Shown piece by piece: positions 44,586 to 53,484 of a DNA stretch of 64,000 nucleotides (the first letter of the stretch is position 1; each line of letters begins with the position of its first letter). The translations under genes and the position numbers were made by a program. The notes under the pieces were generated by a model. It made no database searches, was not told the origin of the DNA, and saw only the letters and a list, made by a program, of their open reading frames with translations. Source of the stretch: Saccharomonospora cyanea NA-134. GTDB taxonomy: Bacteria > Actinomycetota > Actinomycetes > Mycobacteriales > Pseudonocardiaceae. The stretch spans positions 124,001 through 188,000 of the forward strand of contig NZ_CM001440.1 in NCBI RefSeq assembly GCF_000244975.1, written 5' to 3'.

Positions 44586-45511
44586 GTGAGACGACCGAGC
44601 GTGCCGACGTCAAGGGCGGTGCCTCCACCCGGAGGGGACCGATCCCGACCCTGTTCGGCGTGGTCCGGACAGCCCGGCCACGGCAGTGGGTGAAGAACGT
44701 CCTCGTCTTCGCGGCGCCGTTCACCGCGGGACAGATCACCAACGTCGGCGTGCTCGTCGACGCCGCGGTGGCGTTCGTGGCGTTCTCGCTCGTTGCCAGC
44801 TCGGTCTATCTCGTCAACGACGCGGTGGACGTCGAGGCGGATCGCGCGCATCCCACCAAGCGCAACCGCCCGATCGCCGCGGGTGTGGTGCCGATCCCCC
44901 TCGCGTACGCCTCCGCGGCGTTGTTCTTCGGGGCGGGCATCGGCGTCAGTTTCCTCGCCGACTGGCGGTTGTTGATCGTGCTCGTCGTGTACGAGGCGGT
45001 CCAACTCGGTTACTGCTTCGGTCTGAAACACCAGCCGGTGATCGACCTGGTGATCGTCGGATCCGGTTTCCTGATGCGTCTGATCGCGGGTGGTGTCGCC
45101 ACCGGCATCAGCCTGTCACAGTGGTTCCTGCTGGTCACCGCGTTCGGCTCGTTGTTCATGGTGGCGGGCAAGCGCTTCGCCGAGGTGATGCTCTACGAGC
45201 GCACCGGGGCGAAGATCCGGTCGTCGTTGAAGAAGTACTCGGGTAGCTACCTGCGCTTCGTGTGGGCGACGTCGGCGGCGATACTGATCATGACGTACTG
45301 CCTGTGGGCGTTCGAGCAGCAGCATCGGGTGCCGGGCACCGTGTGGAGCGTCATCTCCATCGTGCCGTTCGTGATCGCGGTGCTGCGCTACGCCGTCGAC
45401 GTCGACGGCGGCAACGCGGGTGAGCCGGAGGAGATCGCGTTGCGTGACCGCGTGCTCCAGGTGCTCGGCGCGAGCTGGGTCGTCACGCTGGCCTGCTCGT
45501 ACTACCTCTGA
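44582..45511 (+). CDS. ubiA: decaprenyl-phosphate phosphoribosyltransferase (UbiA family)
   Basis: Transfers 5-phosphoribose from PRPP to decaprenyl phosphate, the first dedicated step to decaprenyl-phosphoarabinose. 309 residues, about nine helices, UbiA-family Asp motifs VNDAVDVEADRAHPTKRNRP (NDxxDxxxD) and YxxxxLGYC-like second site; N-terminal ARPRQWVKN is typical of the Rv3806c group. The start overlaps the PAP2 stop (ATGA). It converges with emb, 3 nt between stop codons. Confidence 0.93.
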
Positions 45512-45514
45512 GCG

Positions 45515-48337
45515 TCACCTCGCCACGCCGTCCAACGGCGGTGCCACGTAGTCGAACCGGAACACACTGATCTCCTCTCGCAGCCTGTCCCCGCGCAGGT
45601 ACGTGGGCACCGGCACGAGCTTCGCGACGTCCAGCAGCGGGGCGTAGGGCCCGCCCGCGTCCGTGGAGTAGGACATGCCGGTGAGCCAGCGGCTGTCCGG
45701 GCCCGCTGCGAACAGGTGGGTCACCGGCTGTGTGACGCCGTGGGCGACGGAGGCCGGCTGCCTGCACGGCAGGAAGAAGGCGTCCACCCAGTCGAGCGCG
45801 ACGGGCCGGGAGGCGGGCACGTACTCGGTGACCGGCACGACGTGAGGCAGCCGGGGAGTGCCCACCGCGAGCCACCCGTCACCCCGGTCGACGGCCACGA
45901 TCCGGATGCGCTCGGAGTCCCTGGGAGCGAGCCGTGCCTCGCGCCACGAGCCGTCGCCCAGCCGGAGGCGCACCTCGCGGTCGACGGTGCCGTCGCGGCC
46001 CGCGAACTGCACTGTCGCCGACACCTCGCCGCGCCCGGCGAGGGGCACGACGAGTGGTGGTGCGCCGCGGGCGGTCGCATGGGCGGGCAGTGGATACCAC
46101 GGGCCGGTCCACGAGCCCGTGGCGGCGGCCCCGTCGCTGCCCCACACCGGCGCCGCGTCCGTGCCGTAGGGAGCGGGTGGCGGAGTGTGGTCGGGATAGC
46201 CCGCGTTGCGCCGGAAACCGTGTGCCGCCTCTCCGCCGGGCTCGGGCCGCAGCAGGCCCATCCGCACGTCGGGTTCCACGTCGAGCCAGTCCTCGATACC
46301 GCAGCCTCCGGAGAACGACGCCACCGTGGAGCGCGCGAGGCTGTAGGTGCCGGCACGGGAGTGCAGCGGGTAGGCCAGTGACACGAGTTCGAGCACCACG
46401 GTGCCCACCGCGAGGAGGGGCAGCAGCCAGGCAGCCGACGGCAGTCGGCGCGGCCTGCCGACGGCTGCGCCGAGCAGGCCCGCCGCGGCCAGCGACAGTC
46501 CGCCGAGGAGCACGAGGTCGGCGAGGTCGACGCCGCCCACGTCCGGCTGTTCCCGCGACCACGGCACCCCGAGGTCGGCGACGAACCACCAGCGCAACGG
46601 CGCGCTGAGTGCGTAGGCCGCCGTCGCGGCCACGGCGGTGACGAACAGCGACCACTCCGCGGGCCGCCGTAGCGCGCCCGAACGCACGGTGTGCACCACG
46701 GCGGCGAACAACACCGTGGCGATGCCGCCGATGGCGCCGAAGTGGTGCGTGTACTTGGTGGGGGTGAACGCCAGGGCGACGAAGAACAGCACCGCGACCA
46801 GCACCGCTCGTCGGGTGGGGCGGGTCGCGAGCCCGCGCGCGCGACGGGTGGCGAGCAGCAGCGAGAGCACGAGTATCGACAGCCACAGCAGCACCAGCGG
46901 CATCCGGCGGTTGAGGCCGCCCTGAACCGGATCGAGCACGTCCTCGTAGCGCCTCGGCTCGTCGAACACTCCGTAGGAGGGGCCGATCGCGGTGCGCACG
47001 TCCGTGGAGTGCAGCACCGCCGCCAGTGACTGGTCGGCGAACATCACCAGAAGCGGGACGGCCGCCGCACCCAGCACGACGGGCGCCAGCACCGCGCCGT
47101 GGAGCCGTAGCAGCCGCCCGAGGCCGCCCGCGGCGGCCAGGAACGGCGCGAGAGCCACCACACCGGTGGGGGTGACAGCGACGGTCAGTGCCGCCGCCAC
47201 GACGGCCGCGGCCAGCGCGGCGGCGCTTCGCGTGGCGACGGCGCGCTCCACGAGGAGGAACACCACGACGGTGCCGAGCATCACCCACGGTTCGGGACGC
47301 AGGCCCACCCCGAACTGGACGTACCAGAGTGCGAACGCTCCCGCCGCGCCGTACCGCGCCAGCCCGCTCGGTCGGCGGACCAGCCGGGGAAGCAGGAGCC
47401 GGTCGACGAGCAGCCACAGCAAAAACCCGAGGAGGACGGAGGGCAGGCGAAGCCACCACACGGCGGCGTCGTCGACCTCGGTGACGATCCGGTACAGCTC
47501 GTAGAACCAGCTGAACGGCGCCTCCGGCGCGTTGAACCAGCGGAAGTAGTTGCCGACGAAGTCACCGTCGCCCGCGGCCTTCAGCATGGTGAGGATGTAG
47601 CCGTCGTCCACCGTGGGCGCACCGACCACGAGCCAGCCCGCCAGCGCTCCGGCCACGACGGCGTCGGGGCCACGGGGGCTCCACCAGCCACGTGGCAGCA
47701 TCCGCACCCGGCGGGTCCGTGCGGTCCGTGCCGACCGGGCTCGAAGCACCAGTACGAACATCGCGGCCGCCGACGCCAGCGCCAAGACGGCCAGTGCGAC
47801 ACGTGCCGGGCCTGGAGTGCTCTCGAACCTCGTGTCCGGCACCACTGTCACCCGCAGACCGGTTTGGCCGGAAGCCTCGGTGAACATCCCCGTCACCACA
47901 GGCGTGTTCTCGGTGTGTGCCACCTGCTCGCCGTCGACCGACACGACGGTGCCGCGCGGGTCGGACGAGACGGACCACTCGCAGTCGCGGCCCGCCCTGG
48001 AGGTGATCAACCGCAGGTCTCCGACCCGGACCGTGACGGCACCGGCGGCGACGTCGACGGTGAGCCCACCGCCGACGTGGTTCGCAACAGGCACTTCACG
48101 TGGTGCCGTGGTAGACAGCAGCAGGCCCTCACCGAGCGTGTGCACGTCCGTGCAGCGGAACGTGGCGTCCATTCGGTGTGGTTCGTACGGAAGAAGCGGC
48201 AGAGTCCTGTTCCCCACCTGTGCGTCCGGCCACTCGTACACCGTCGTGCGCGTTTCCACGGGCGCGAGCACGAACAGCCCGGCTGTCACCGTGGACAGCA
48301 CGCCGCATATCGTGATCAACCAAATACGGAAGGTCAC
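45515..48337 (-). CDS. arabinosyltransferase of the EmbA/B/C family
   Basis: 940-residue GT-C arabinofuranosyltransferase that uses decaprenyl-phosphoarabinose to build the arabinan of arabinogalactan (and possibly lipoarabinomannan). N-terminal helix and an outer jelly-roll domain (about 30-190), then the catalytic loop PTVDDGYILTML with the essential Asp-Asp pair (near residue 243), a 12-13-helix core, and a C-terminal carbohydrate-binding domain (about 640-940). It is smaller than mycobacterial Emb proteins (about 1,060-1,100) and is the only Emb in the window, where M. tuberculosis has embCAB. Ethambutol targets this family. The GTG start lies 2 nt from the divergent GT-C gene. Confidence 0.93.
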   Translation of the reverse strand: MTFRIWLITICGVLSTVTAGLFVLAPVETRTTVYEWPDAQVGNRTLPLLPYEPHRMDATFRCTDVHTLGEGLLLSTTAPREVPVANHVGGGLTVDVAAGAVTVRVGDLRLITSRAGRDCEWSVSSDPRGTVVSVDGEQVAHTENTPVVTGMFTEASGQTGLRVTVVPDTRFESTPGPARVALAVLALASAAAMFVLVLRARSARTARTRRVRMLPRGWWSPRGPDAVVAGALAGWLVVGAPTVDDGYILTMLKAAGDGDFVGNYFRWFNAPEAPFSWFYELYRIVTEVDDAAVWWLRLPSVLLGFLLWLLVDRLLLPRLVRRPSGLARYGAAGAFALWYVQFGVGLRPEPWVMLGTVVVFLLVERAVATRSAAALAAAVVAAALTVAVTPTGVVALAPFLAAAGGLGRLLRLHGAVLAPVVLGAAAVPLLVMFADQSLAAVLHSTDVRTAIGPSYGVFDEPRRYEDVLDPVQGGLNRRMPLVLLWLSILVLSLLLATRRARGLATRPTRRAVLVAVLFFVALAFTPTKYTHHFGAIGGIATVLFAAVVHTVRSGALRRPAEWSLFVTAVAATAAYALSAPLRWWFVADLGVPWSREQPDVGGVDLADLVLLGGLSLAAAGLLGAAVGRPRRLPSAAWLLPLLAVGTVVLELVSLAYPLHSRAGTYSLARSTVASFSGGCGIEDWLDVEPDVRMGLLRPEPGGEAAHGFRRNAGYPDHTPPPAPYGTDAAPVWGSDGAAATGSWTGPWYPLPAHATARGAPPLVVPLAGRGEVSATVQFAGRDGTVDREVRLRLGDGSWREARLAPRDSERIRIVAVDRGDGWLAVGTPRLPHVVPVTEYVPASRPVALDWVDAFFLPCRQPASVAHGVTQPVTHLFAAGPDSRWLTGMSYSTDAGGPYAPLLDVAKLVPVPTYLRGDRLREEISVFRFDYVAPPLDGVAR

Positions 48338-48339
48338 CG

Positions 48340-49896
48340 TTGGAGCGTAAAGAACGGATAACCGATCCGACTCGGCGGGCCACCTCCCTGGTCGTGGCCG
48401 GGGCGGCGCTACTCGCAGCCGGGATCTTCGTCGTCGTCAAGGACAGCCTCATCGACGACGCCTACATCACGCTGTCCTACGCCAAGAACCTCGCCGTGCA
48501 CGGCGAGTGGGGACTCGTGCCGGGCATGCAGGCGAACTCGGCCACCTCACCGCTGAACGTGCTGTTGCTCGGCGCGCTCACGCTGCTGACCCGGGTGTCG
48601 GGTGCGGCCCACCCGGTGCTCGCGCTCGGGGCGCTGACGGTGCTGGCGACGGCCGTGCTCGCGTGGGGTTGGACGCGCCTGGCGCGCGCGTACCGGCTGC
48701 CGTGGCCGGTGGCGCTGCTCGGGGTTCTCGTGGTGCTGGCCAACCCGTTCGTCCTGTCGGCCATCGGCCTCGAGGTGCTGCTCATCCCGATGGTGCTCGT
48801 GCTGCTCACCGTGTTCGCCGTCGAGGGGCGTCCGATGGCGTTCGGGGTGGCCGCGGCGCTCGCCGTGCTCACGCGACTCGACCTCGTGGTGTTCGTGCTC
48901 GTGGTGGCGTTGTGCGCGGGCCCGATCCGGCGGCGCATCGGCAGGGCCGTGTCCACGGCGGTCGCCGTGTCGGCGCCGTGGTACGTGTTCAGCTGGATCG
49001 TCCTCGGCTCGGCCGTGCCCGACACTCTCGTCATCAAGCAGGAACAGGAGGGGCTTTTCGGCAGGTGGACCTACGCGACGGGTCCGGTGATGTACTACCT
49101 CGGCCAGGAGTTCGCCGTGCTGATGGCGTTCGCACCCGCACTGGTGGGGCTCGTCGCCTGGTTCGGGCTCGTGGGTCTACGGCTGGCCCGGCGCTGGACG
49201 CGCTTTCCCGACCTCTCCGCACTCATCGGTCTCGGTGGGGGCGCCATCGCCTACTACCTGGTCTACACCGCGTTGGGAGTGGGGCCGTACCACTGGTACT
49301 ACGTGGCCCCCACCACCGCGATGGGCATGTTCACGGTGGCGGCTCTCGGCGTGTGGCTGGTGAAGGCCAGGGAGGACGCCAGGCTGGTGGAGCGCACTCC
49401 GCTGGCCGCGCTCGGCGTCGTGGTGGCGTTCGTGGTGGGGGCGGTGGCCGTGGACGCGAGCCGGGGCGTGCCCTGGCGCTCACCCGTGATCTTCGGGAAC
49501 TGGGCGAGCGCCTCCGACTACGCGCACGTCGGTCGGGAGCTCGGTGAGCGGGTCGGCGGGGACACCGTGCTGTCACCAGGCGAGATCGGCACGCTGGCCT
49601 ACCACTGCGAGTGCAGGATCGTGGACGTGTTCTCCGATCGTGGTCGGGTGGCCGAACTCGTGGAGAAGCGTGTCGCCGAGGCCGGTCCGGTGTCCTCCGC
49701 GTTGCTGGAACTGAACTACCTGTTCTTCGACGACGGTGTCGAGCGCGCGCAGGTCGATCACCGGCTGCGCTACGAACGCGGTCCCGGCGGCGGCGAGAAC
49801 ACCTGGCAGGTGCACTCCGACGCACTCGGTGTCGGGCACTTCACCCTCGTGACCGAGGAGGGGCGGGGACCGGGGGCCCACACCGCCACGCGCTGA
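48340..49896 (+). CDS. GT-C glycosyltransferase, AftB-like arabinosyltransferase candidate
   Basis: 518-residue polytopic protein with about ten helices. DSLIDDAYITLSYAKNLAVH lies after the first helix and carries the GT-C Asp-Asp pair. A C-terminal extracytoplasmic part contains ELGERVGGDTVLSPGEIGTL, similar to the other two GT-C proteins here. In M. tuberculosis aftB (Rv3805c) follows ubiA; here this gene is next to ubiA and emb, so an AftB-like terminal beta-1,2-arabinosyl role is the best guess. The start is TTG 48340; no ribosome site is visible because the divergent emb start is only 2 nt away. Confidence 0.75.
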   Translation: MERKERITDPTRRATSLVVAGAALLAAGIFVVVKDSLIDDAYITLSYAKNLAVHGEWGLVPGMQANSATSPLNVLLLGALTLLTRVSGAAHPVLALGALTVLATAVLAWGWTRLARAYRLPWPVALLGVLVVLANPFVLSAIGLEVLLIPMVLVLLTVFAVEGRPMAFGVAAALAVLTRLDLVVFVLVVALCAGPIRRRIGRAVSTAVAVSAPWYVFSWIVLGSAVPDTLVIKQEQEGLFGRWTYATGPVMYYLGQEFAVLMAFAPALVGLVAWFGLVGLRLARRWTRFPDLSALIGLGGGAIAYYLVYTALGVGPYHWYYVAPTTAMGMFTVAALGVWLVKAREDARLVERTPLAALGVVVAFVVGAVAVDASRGVPWRSPVIFGNWASASDYAHVGRELGERVGGDTVLSPGEIGTLAYHCECRIVDVFSDRGRVAELVEKRVAEAGPVSSALLELNYLFFDDGVERAQVDHRLRYERGPGGGENTWQVHSDALGVGHFTLVTEEGRGPGAHTATR

Positions 49897-49903
49897 CCCG
49901 GAC

Positions 49904-50518
49904 TCAGCGGCGGGCGTGGGCCCGTTCCCGTGCCCGCCGCACCTTCATCACCGCGTGGACGTCCCGCGAGTACAACTCGGAGCCGTCGGTGAACCGGAAC
50001 GCGATCACGGGGCGGGGTGGAACGCTGCGGCCGAGGAACGGCGCGTCGAGGGCTGCGAGGTGCCCGGCGTCCATCTCCTCGAACGTGGAGAACACGTGCG
50101 GGCCCGGAACCGGATCGCCGGCGAGGAGTTTCGTCGGGTACACCACCGCGATCCTGCGGTCGGTGACGACCACCCGTGCCTCGCCGTGGCTGACGGCCAG
50201 ATGGTCGGCGAACCGCACCGCGACCTGCCCTTCGTGGTCGGCGTGGACCCAGTGTCCCAGCGTGGGGTCGTCGGTCCAGTCCTCCGGGGGCAGCCCCTCC
50301 ACCGGCAGCGGCCACCGCGGTTTCTCCGCCCGGACCTCCGGTAGTCGCCGGCTCGGTACGTGCGGTGCGCGGCGGTGACCCCCCACGAGCGCACCGACGT
50401 GAGCGCGGATCGGCGGGCAGCCGAGGATCAGCCGCTCGCCCTTCGCGAGCCAGTACTGCGCGAGTTCGGTCTCGACGATCTCGTCGTTCTGCGCCGCCTG
50501 CCTCGGGTTCTCCTCCAT
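49904..50518 (-). CDS. hypothetical protein of the second YbaB/WXG operon
   Basis: 204-residue soluble protein, no recognised domain. Segments ARVVVTDRRIAVVYPTKLL and VIAFRFTDGSELYSRDVHAV suggest a beta-rich PH-like or GRAM-like fold. ATG 50518 shares one base with the stop of the upstream gene (TGATG), showing translational coupling. It is last in the four-gene operon starting at 53330. Possibly an accessory factor for the WXG substrate. Confidence 0.7.
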   Translation of the reverse strand: MEENPRQAAQNDEIVETELAQYWLAKGERLILGCPPIRAHVGALVGGHRRAPHVPSRRLPEVRAEKPRWPLPVEGLPPEDWTDDPTLGHWVHADHEGQVAVRFADHLAVSHGEARVVVTDRRIAVVYPTKLLAGDPVPGPHVFSTFEEMDAGHLAALDAPFLGRSVPPRPVIAFRFTDGSELYSRDVHAVMKVRRARERAHARR

Positions 50519-51228
50519 CAGTGGCCTCCTCGGCTCAGCGCCAGCATCCACTCGAACACGCTCTCGTCGTCCACGCCCAGCAGCAGGTCGACGCCGGAGC
50601 CGTCCACGAAGGACACCCGAAAGCAGGGCCTGGTGCGCATCCGCAGTCTGCGTCGTGACACGGTGAGCTCGCCGATCCGGCCGCGGTCGACGGAGGCGGA
50701 CACCGTCATCGGTGGGCAGGCGACGGGAACGTCCGCGACGTTCTCGCCGTACTTCTTCGTGCGGTCGGTGACGATGTTGACGATGTCCATACCCCACCCG
50801 AGCGTCTTACGGAGCAGTGATCCCTCCCTGGGCGGGCTGTGCTCCTGGACGACGTCGAGCACGAGCAGTCGCGCCGAGGTCAGCGCCCACGTTCGCCAAC
50901 TGCTTCGGGCGGCGAGGGGGACGTCCTGCAGGGCCGTGCGAGCCAGGCAGTCGGGCTCGTCACCGAACACGACGACGTCCGGAGGCAGGTTGGGCGCACC
51001 GGGGTCGTCCTCGACTCCCGCCACGAGCCCCACCGCCACGTTCGCCGCCCCACGGCCGAGCGCTCCGAGTCCTCGGGAGACCGCGCCCGCCTGTGGGCGG
51101 CCCTCTTCGTCCAGCCGGGCCACGTCGTAGACGAAGCGGCTGCCGTGGGCGGCCCACAACACCGTCTCGCCCTCCGCGACCGCCTGGCGGGCCAGCGTGG
51201 CAGGCCCGGGAGCGTCGGAGAAACCCAT
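50518..51228 (-). CDS. hypothetical protein of the second YbaB/WXG operon
   Basis: 236-residue protein without signal peptide. It has a Gly/Ala-rich middle (GLGALGRGAANVAVGLVAGV) and beta-strand pairs such as TWALTSARLLVLDVV and FRVSFVDGSGVDLLLGVDD, reminiscent of PH-like folds; the same strand pattern appears in the following gene, so the two may be distant paralogues. Coupled on both sides by 1-nt TGATG overlaps. Function unknown. Confidence 0.7.
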   Translation of the reverse strand: MGFSDAPGPATLARQAVAEGETVLWAAHGSRFVYDVARLDEEGRPQAGAVSRGLGALGRGAANVAVGLVAGVEDDPGAPNLPPDVVVFGDEPDCLARTALQDVPLAARSSWRTWALTSARLLVLDVVQEHSPPREGSLLRKTLGWGMDIVNIVTDRTKKYGENVADVPVACPPMTVSASVDRGRIGELTVSRRRLRMRTRPCFRVSFVDGSGVDLLLGVDDESVFEWMLALSRGGH

Positions 51229-52706
51229 CAGAGACTGAACCCTCGGTCGATGTCCTCCTGACGCTGCTGCTCGTCGGAGGTGGTGGTTTCGTGGTAACCG
51301 TGCTTGACACCCTGCTCGACAGCGGTGGTCGGCGCGTTCTCCATGGTGCCGTGAAGCGCCGCGGTGCCCACCCTGGTCGTGCCGTTCATGCCCATGGCGC
51401 GGAGCCCGAGCTCGCTGAGGTTCGCGGCGAGGGCGTCGGAGCCGGTGTTGCTCAACCCGCGGCTGCCCATGAAGTGGTTGCCGGTGACCGACCTGCCCGC
51501 GTCGTCGGCGTTCGCGACGATGCGGTACAGCGGGCTCTGAGCGCCGAGCTGGCGGTGCAGGAAGTCACCGCCCGGCATGCCCCGCAGGCGCTGCGACTGC
51601 TGCATGAGCCCACGCAGGGGACCGTTGCGGAGGGTGACCAGGATGTCCTCCAGCCTGCGCACCAGCGGCCCGAGCTTGCTGACGAGGTCCTTGACCTTCA
51701 GGCCTAGGCGCGTCCCGGTGATGCCGACCTGCGCGGTGGTGGCGGCACCGGCGGCGGCCACCGACGCACCCGCGGTGATCCACGAAGCCGCGAGTGCCGC
51801 GAGCCACTCGATGATGAGCCCGAGCACCAGCTCCGTGAGGATGTCGATCACGATCTCGACGAACATGTCGAACAGGTCGGCAGCCGTTTCGAGGATCTGC
51901 TTGAGGTCCCTGATGTTGTCGGCGAACGCGGCGGAGCCGTCGCCGAACTCGTTCAGCTGGGTTCGGAAGGCGTCCCCTGCCGGGCCCTGCCACGCCTCGG
52001 CGGTGGCCTCGGCACGTTTCTTCTCGTCCTCACCCGCCGTGTCGAGCCATTCGGCGACCTTCTCCCAGCCCATCGCCGTGCTGCGCATCTGGTCGGGGTC
52101 GCCGATGGCGGGTTCGAGGATGAACTCGACGAACGGGCTGATGACGATACCGATGAGGAAGCCCAGGCCGTTGTCGATGAACGCCTGCCCCGGGCTGGTG
52201 ACGAGTTGGAGCTGTTCGAGCCGGGTGTGGACGGTGGCGATGGCGATGTCGGGCGGACTCGTGGCGGTGGACAGGCTGTGCCCCGTCTTGAGCCACGAAC
52301 TGCCGTATCCGCCGTGCTGCTCCACGAAGCTCCGCTGCTTGTCGCCACCAGCCGAGTTGAGGTCCGCCAGCGAGCCCGGCCCGGTGCTGACCTGCGACAA
52401 CGCGCTGTCGATCTGCTTCATGCCGTCGCCGACCGCCTCGTCGGACTGCTGGTACATCTTGGCGGCCTGGGTGGTCTTCTCCGCGATCTCCTCAAGGAAG
52501 CCCTTGGCGTCGTTCGCCAGCGCCTGGCACTCCTCCAGGCCGTTGAAGTAGGCGAAAGCCATGAACTCGCCGATCGGGCCGAAGCAGTCGTCGCTGACGC
52601 GCGCCTGTTCGAGCAGACTCGCCAGGCTCGCGAAGTTCTCGGCGGACGCCTGCGAGCCCTTGCTGTGTTCGAGCAGAGCTTCGGCATGTACTTCGTAGCC
52701 GGTCAC
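51228..52706 (-). CDS. two-domain EspC/WXG-like type VII secretion substrate
   Basis: 492 residues. The N-terminal about 105 residues form an EspC/DUF2580-like helical hairpin (YEVHAEALLEHSKGSQASAE; helix ending at KQIDSALSQV). A second WXG-type hairpin lies near 215-290 with the turn AEAWQGPAGDAFRTQL, followed by hydrophobic helices (about 285-335) and a polar C-terminal region of unknown fold. It joins in one chain what the locus at 24 kb encodes as two proteins. ATG 52706. Located 51 nt after the YbaB-like gene. Confidence 0.78.
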   Translation of the reverse strand: MTGYEVHAEALLEHSKGSQASAENFASLASLLEQARVSDDCFGPIGEFMAFAYFNGLEECQALANDAKGFLEEIAEKTTQAAKMYQQSDEAVGDGMKQIDSALSQVSTGPGSLADLNSAGGDKQRSFVEQHGGYGSSWLKTGHSLSTATSPPDIAIATVHTRLEQLQLVTSPGQAFIDNGLGFLIGIVISPFVEFILEPAIGDPDQMRSTAMGWEKVAEWLDTAGEDEKKRAEATAEAWQGPAGDAFRTQLNEFGDGSAAFADNIRDLKQILETAADLFDMFVEIVIDILTELVLGLIIEWLAALAASWITAGASVAAAGAATTAQVGITGTRLGLKVKDLVSKLGPLVRRLEDILVTLRNGPLRGLMQQSQRLRGMPGGDFLHRQLGAQSPLYRIVANADDAGRSVTGNHFMGSRGLSNTGSDALAANLSELGLRAMGMNGTTRVGTAALHGTMENAPTTAVEQGVKHGYHETTTSDEQQRQEDIDRGFSL

Positions 52707-52757
52707 GATGTCCTCTTCTTTTGTTCTCGGTGCGGGTCGATGAGGCTGCGGACGGGC

Positions 52758-53330
52758 TCAGCGCAGGATCGGGCCGTTGAAGTCCTCGTCGTCCGGTTCC
52801 TCCACGGGACGCCGAGTGCGTGGTGCGGACCTGAGGGGCTGCTGTCCCGGGTGCTGCGCGGGCTGCGGGGGAGGCGGCTGGGCTTGTTGTCGACCCGGCT
52901 GCTGTCCCGGCTGTGTCCCCAGCGGCTGTCCCGGTTGCTGTCCCGGCGGTGGCAACGACGACGCGGGCGGCGGCGCGCTGGGGCCGAGGGGTGTCACGCT
53001 CTGTGCCTGGAACGCTTCCCTGAAGCGTTGCATCTTGTCGCCGAGGACCGGTTCCACCGTCGCCTGCATCGTGGCGGCGGCCTGCTGGGTGGCCTGCCGG
53101 ATGGTGGCCAGGATCTCCTGCTGAAGCTGGGTGTGGCTGCGGCGCATGGCCAGGGGCGAGAGCTGGAGCCCCAGCACCGCGCCCGACGGCGCCACGGTGA
53201 CCGTCACCGACCCGTCGGCGTTGCGGGCGTGCCCCCGTAACTCGGAGAGCTTCTCCTTGAGCTCGGACGCCTTCTTGGCCTGCTCCTGGAAGGAGCGCAG
53301 AGCCTGTTCCAGCCGTTCCTCGCTACCCAC
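52758..53330 (-). CDS. YbaB/EbfC-like protein with Pro/Gln-rich tail, ESX-associated
   Basis: 190 residues: YbaB/EbfC fold (about 1-105: coiled N-terminal helix, DGSVTVTVAPSGAVLGLQL, amphipathic helix) followed by a disordered tail dominated by Gln, Pro and Gly and ending DDEDFNGPILR, similar to the DDYFGGSVLRR end of the YbaB-like protein at 23640. GTG 53330 has an AGAGGAG ribosome site. First gene of the operon with the WXG-like and two unknown proteins. An EspL-like chaperone role is inferred. Confidence 0.82.
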   Translation of the reverse strand: MGSEERLEQALRSFQEQAKKASELKEKLSELRGHARNADGSVTVTVAPSGAVLGLQLSPLAMRRSHTQLQQEILATIRQATQQAAATMQATVEPVLGDKMQRFREAFQAQSVTPLGPSAPPPASSLPPPGQQPGQPLGTQPGQQPGRQQAQPPPPQPAQHPGQQPLRSAPRTRRPVEEPDDEDFNGPILR

Positions 53331-53484
53331 GGCACTCCTCTGGCGTTTTCCGGGTGTTTCTGGTCTGTTCGGACGCGCGTGGAAGACGAACGGTTCCGGA
53401 CGCACCTGATGATCTCGCCCCAGGTGCCTCCGGGGCTGTGCCGATGGGTAGCTTACGAAAGAGAGCCCGACGAGACAGGCGGTC

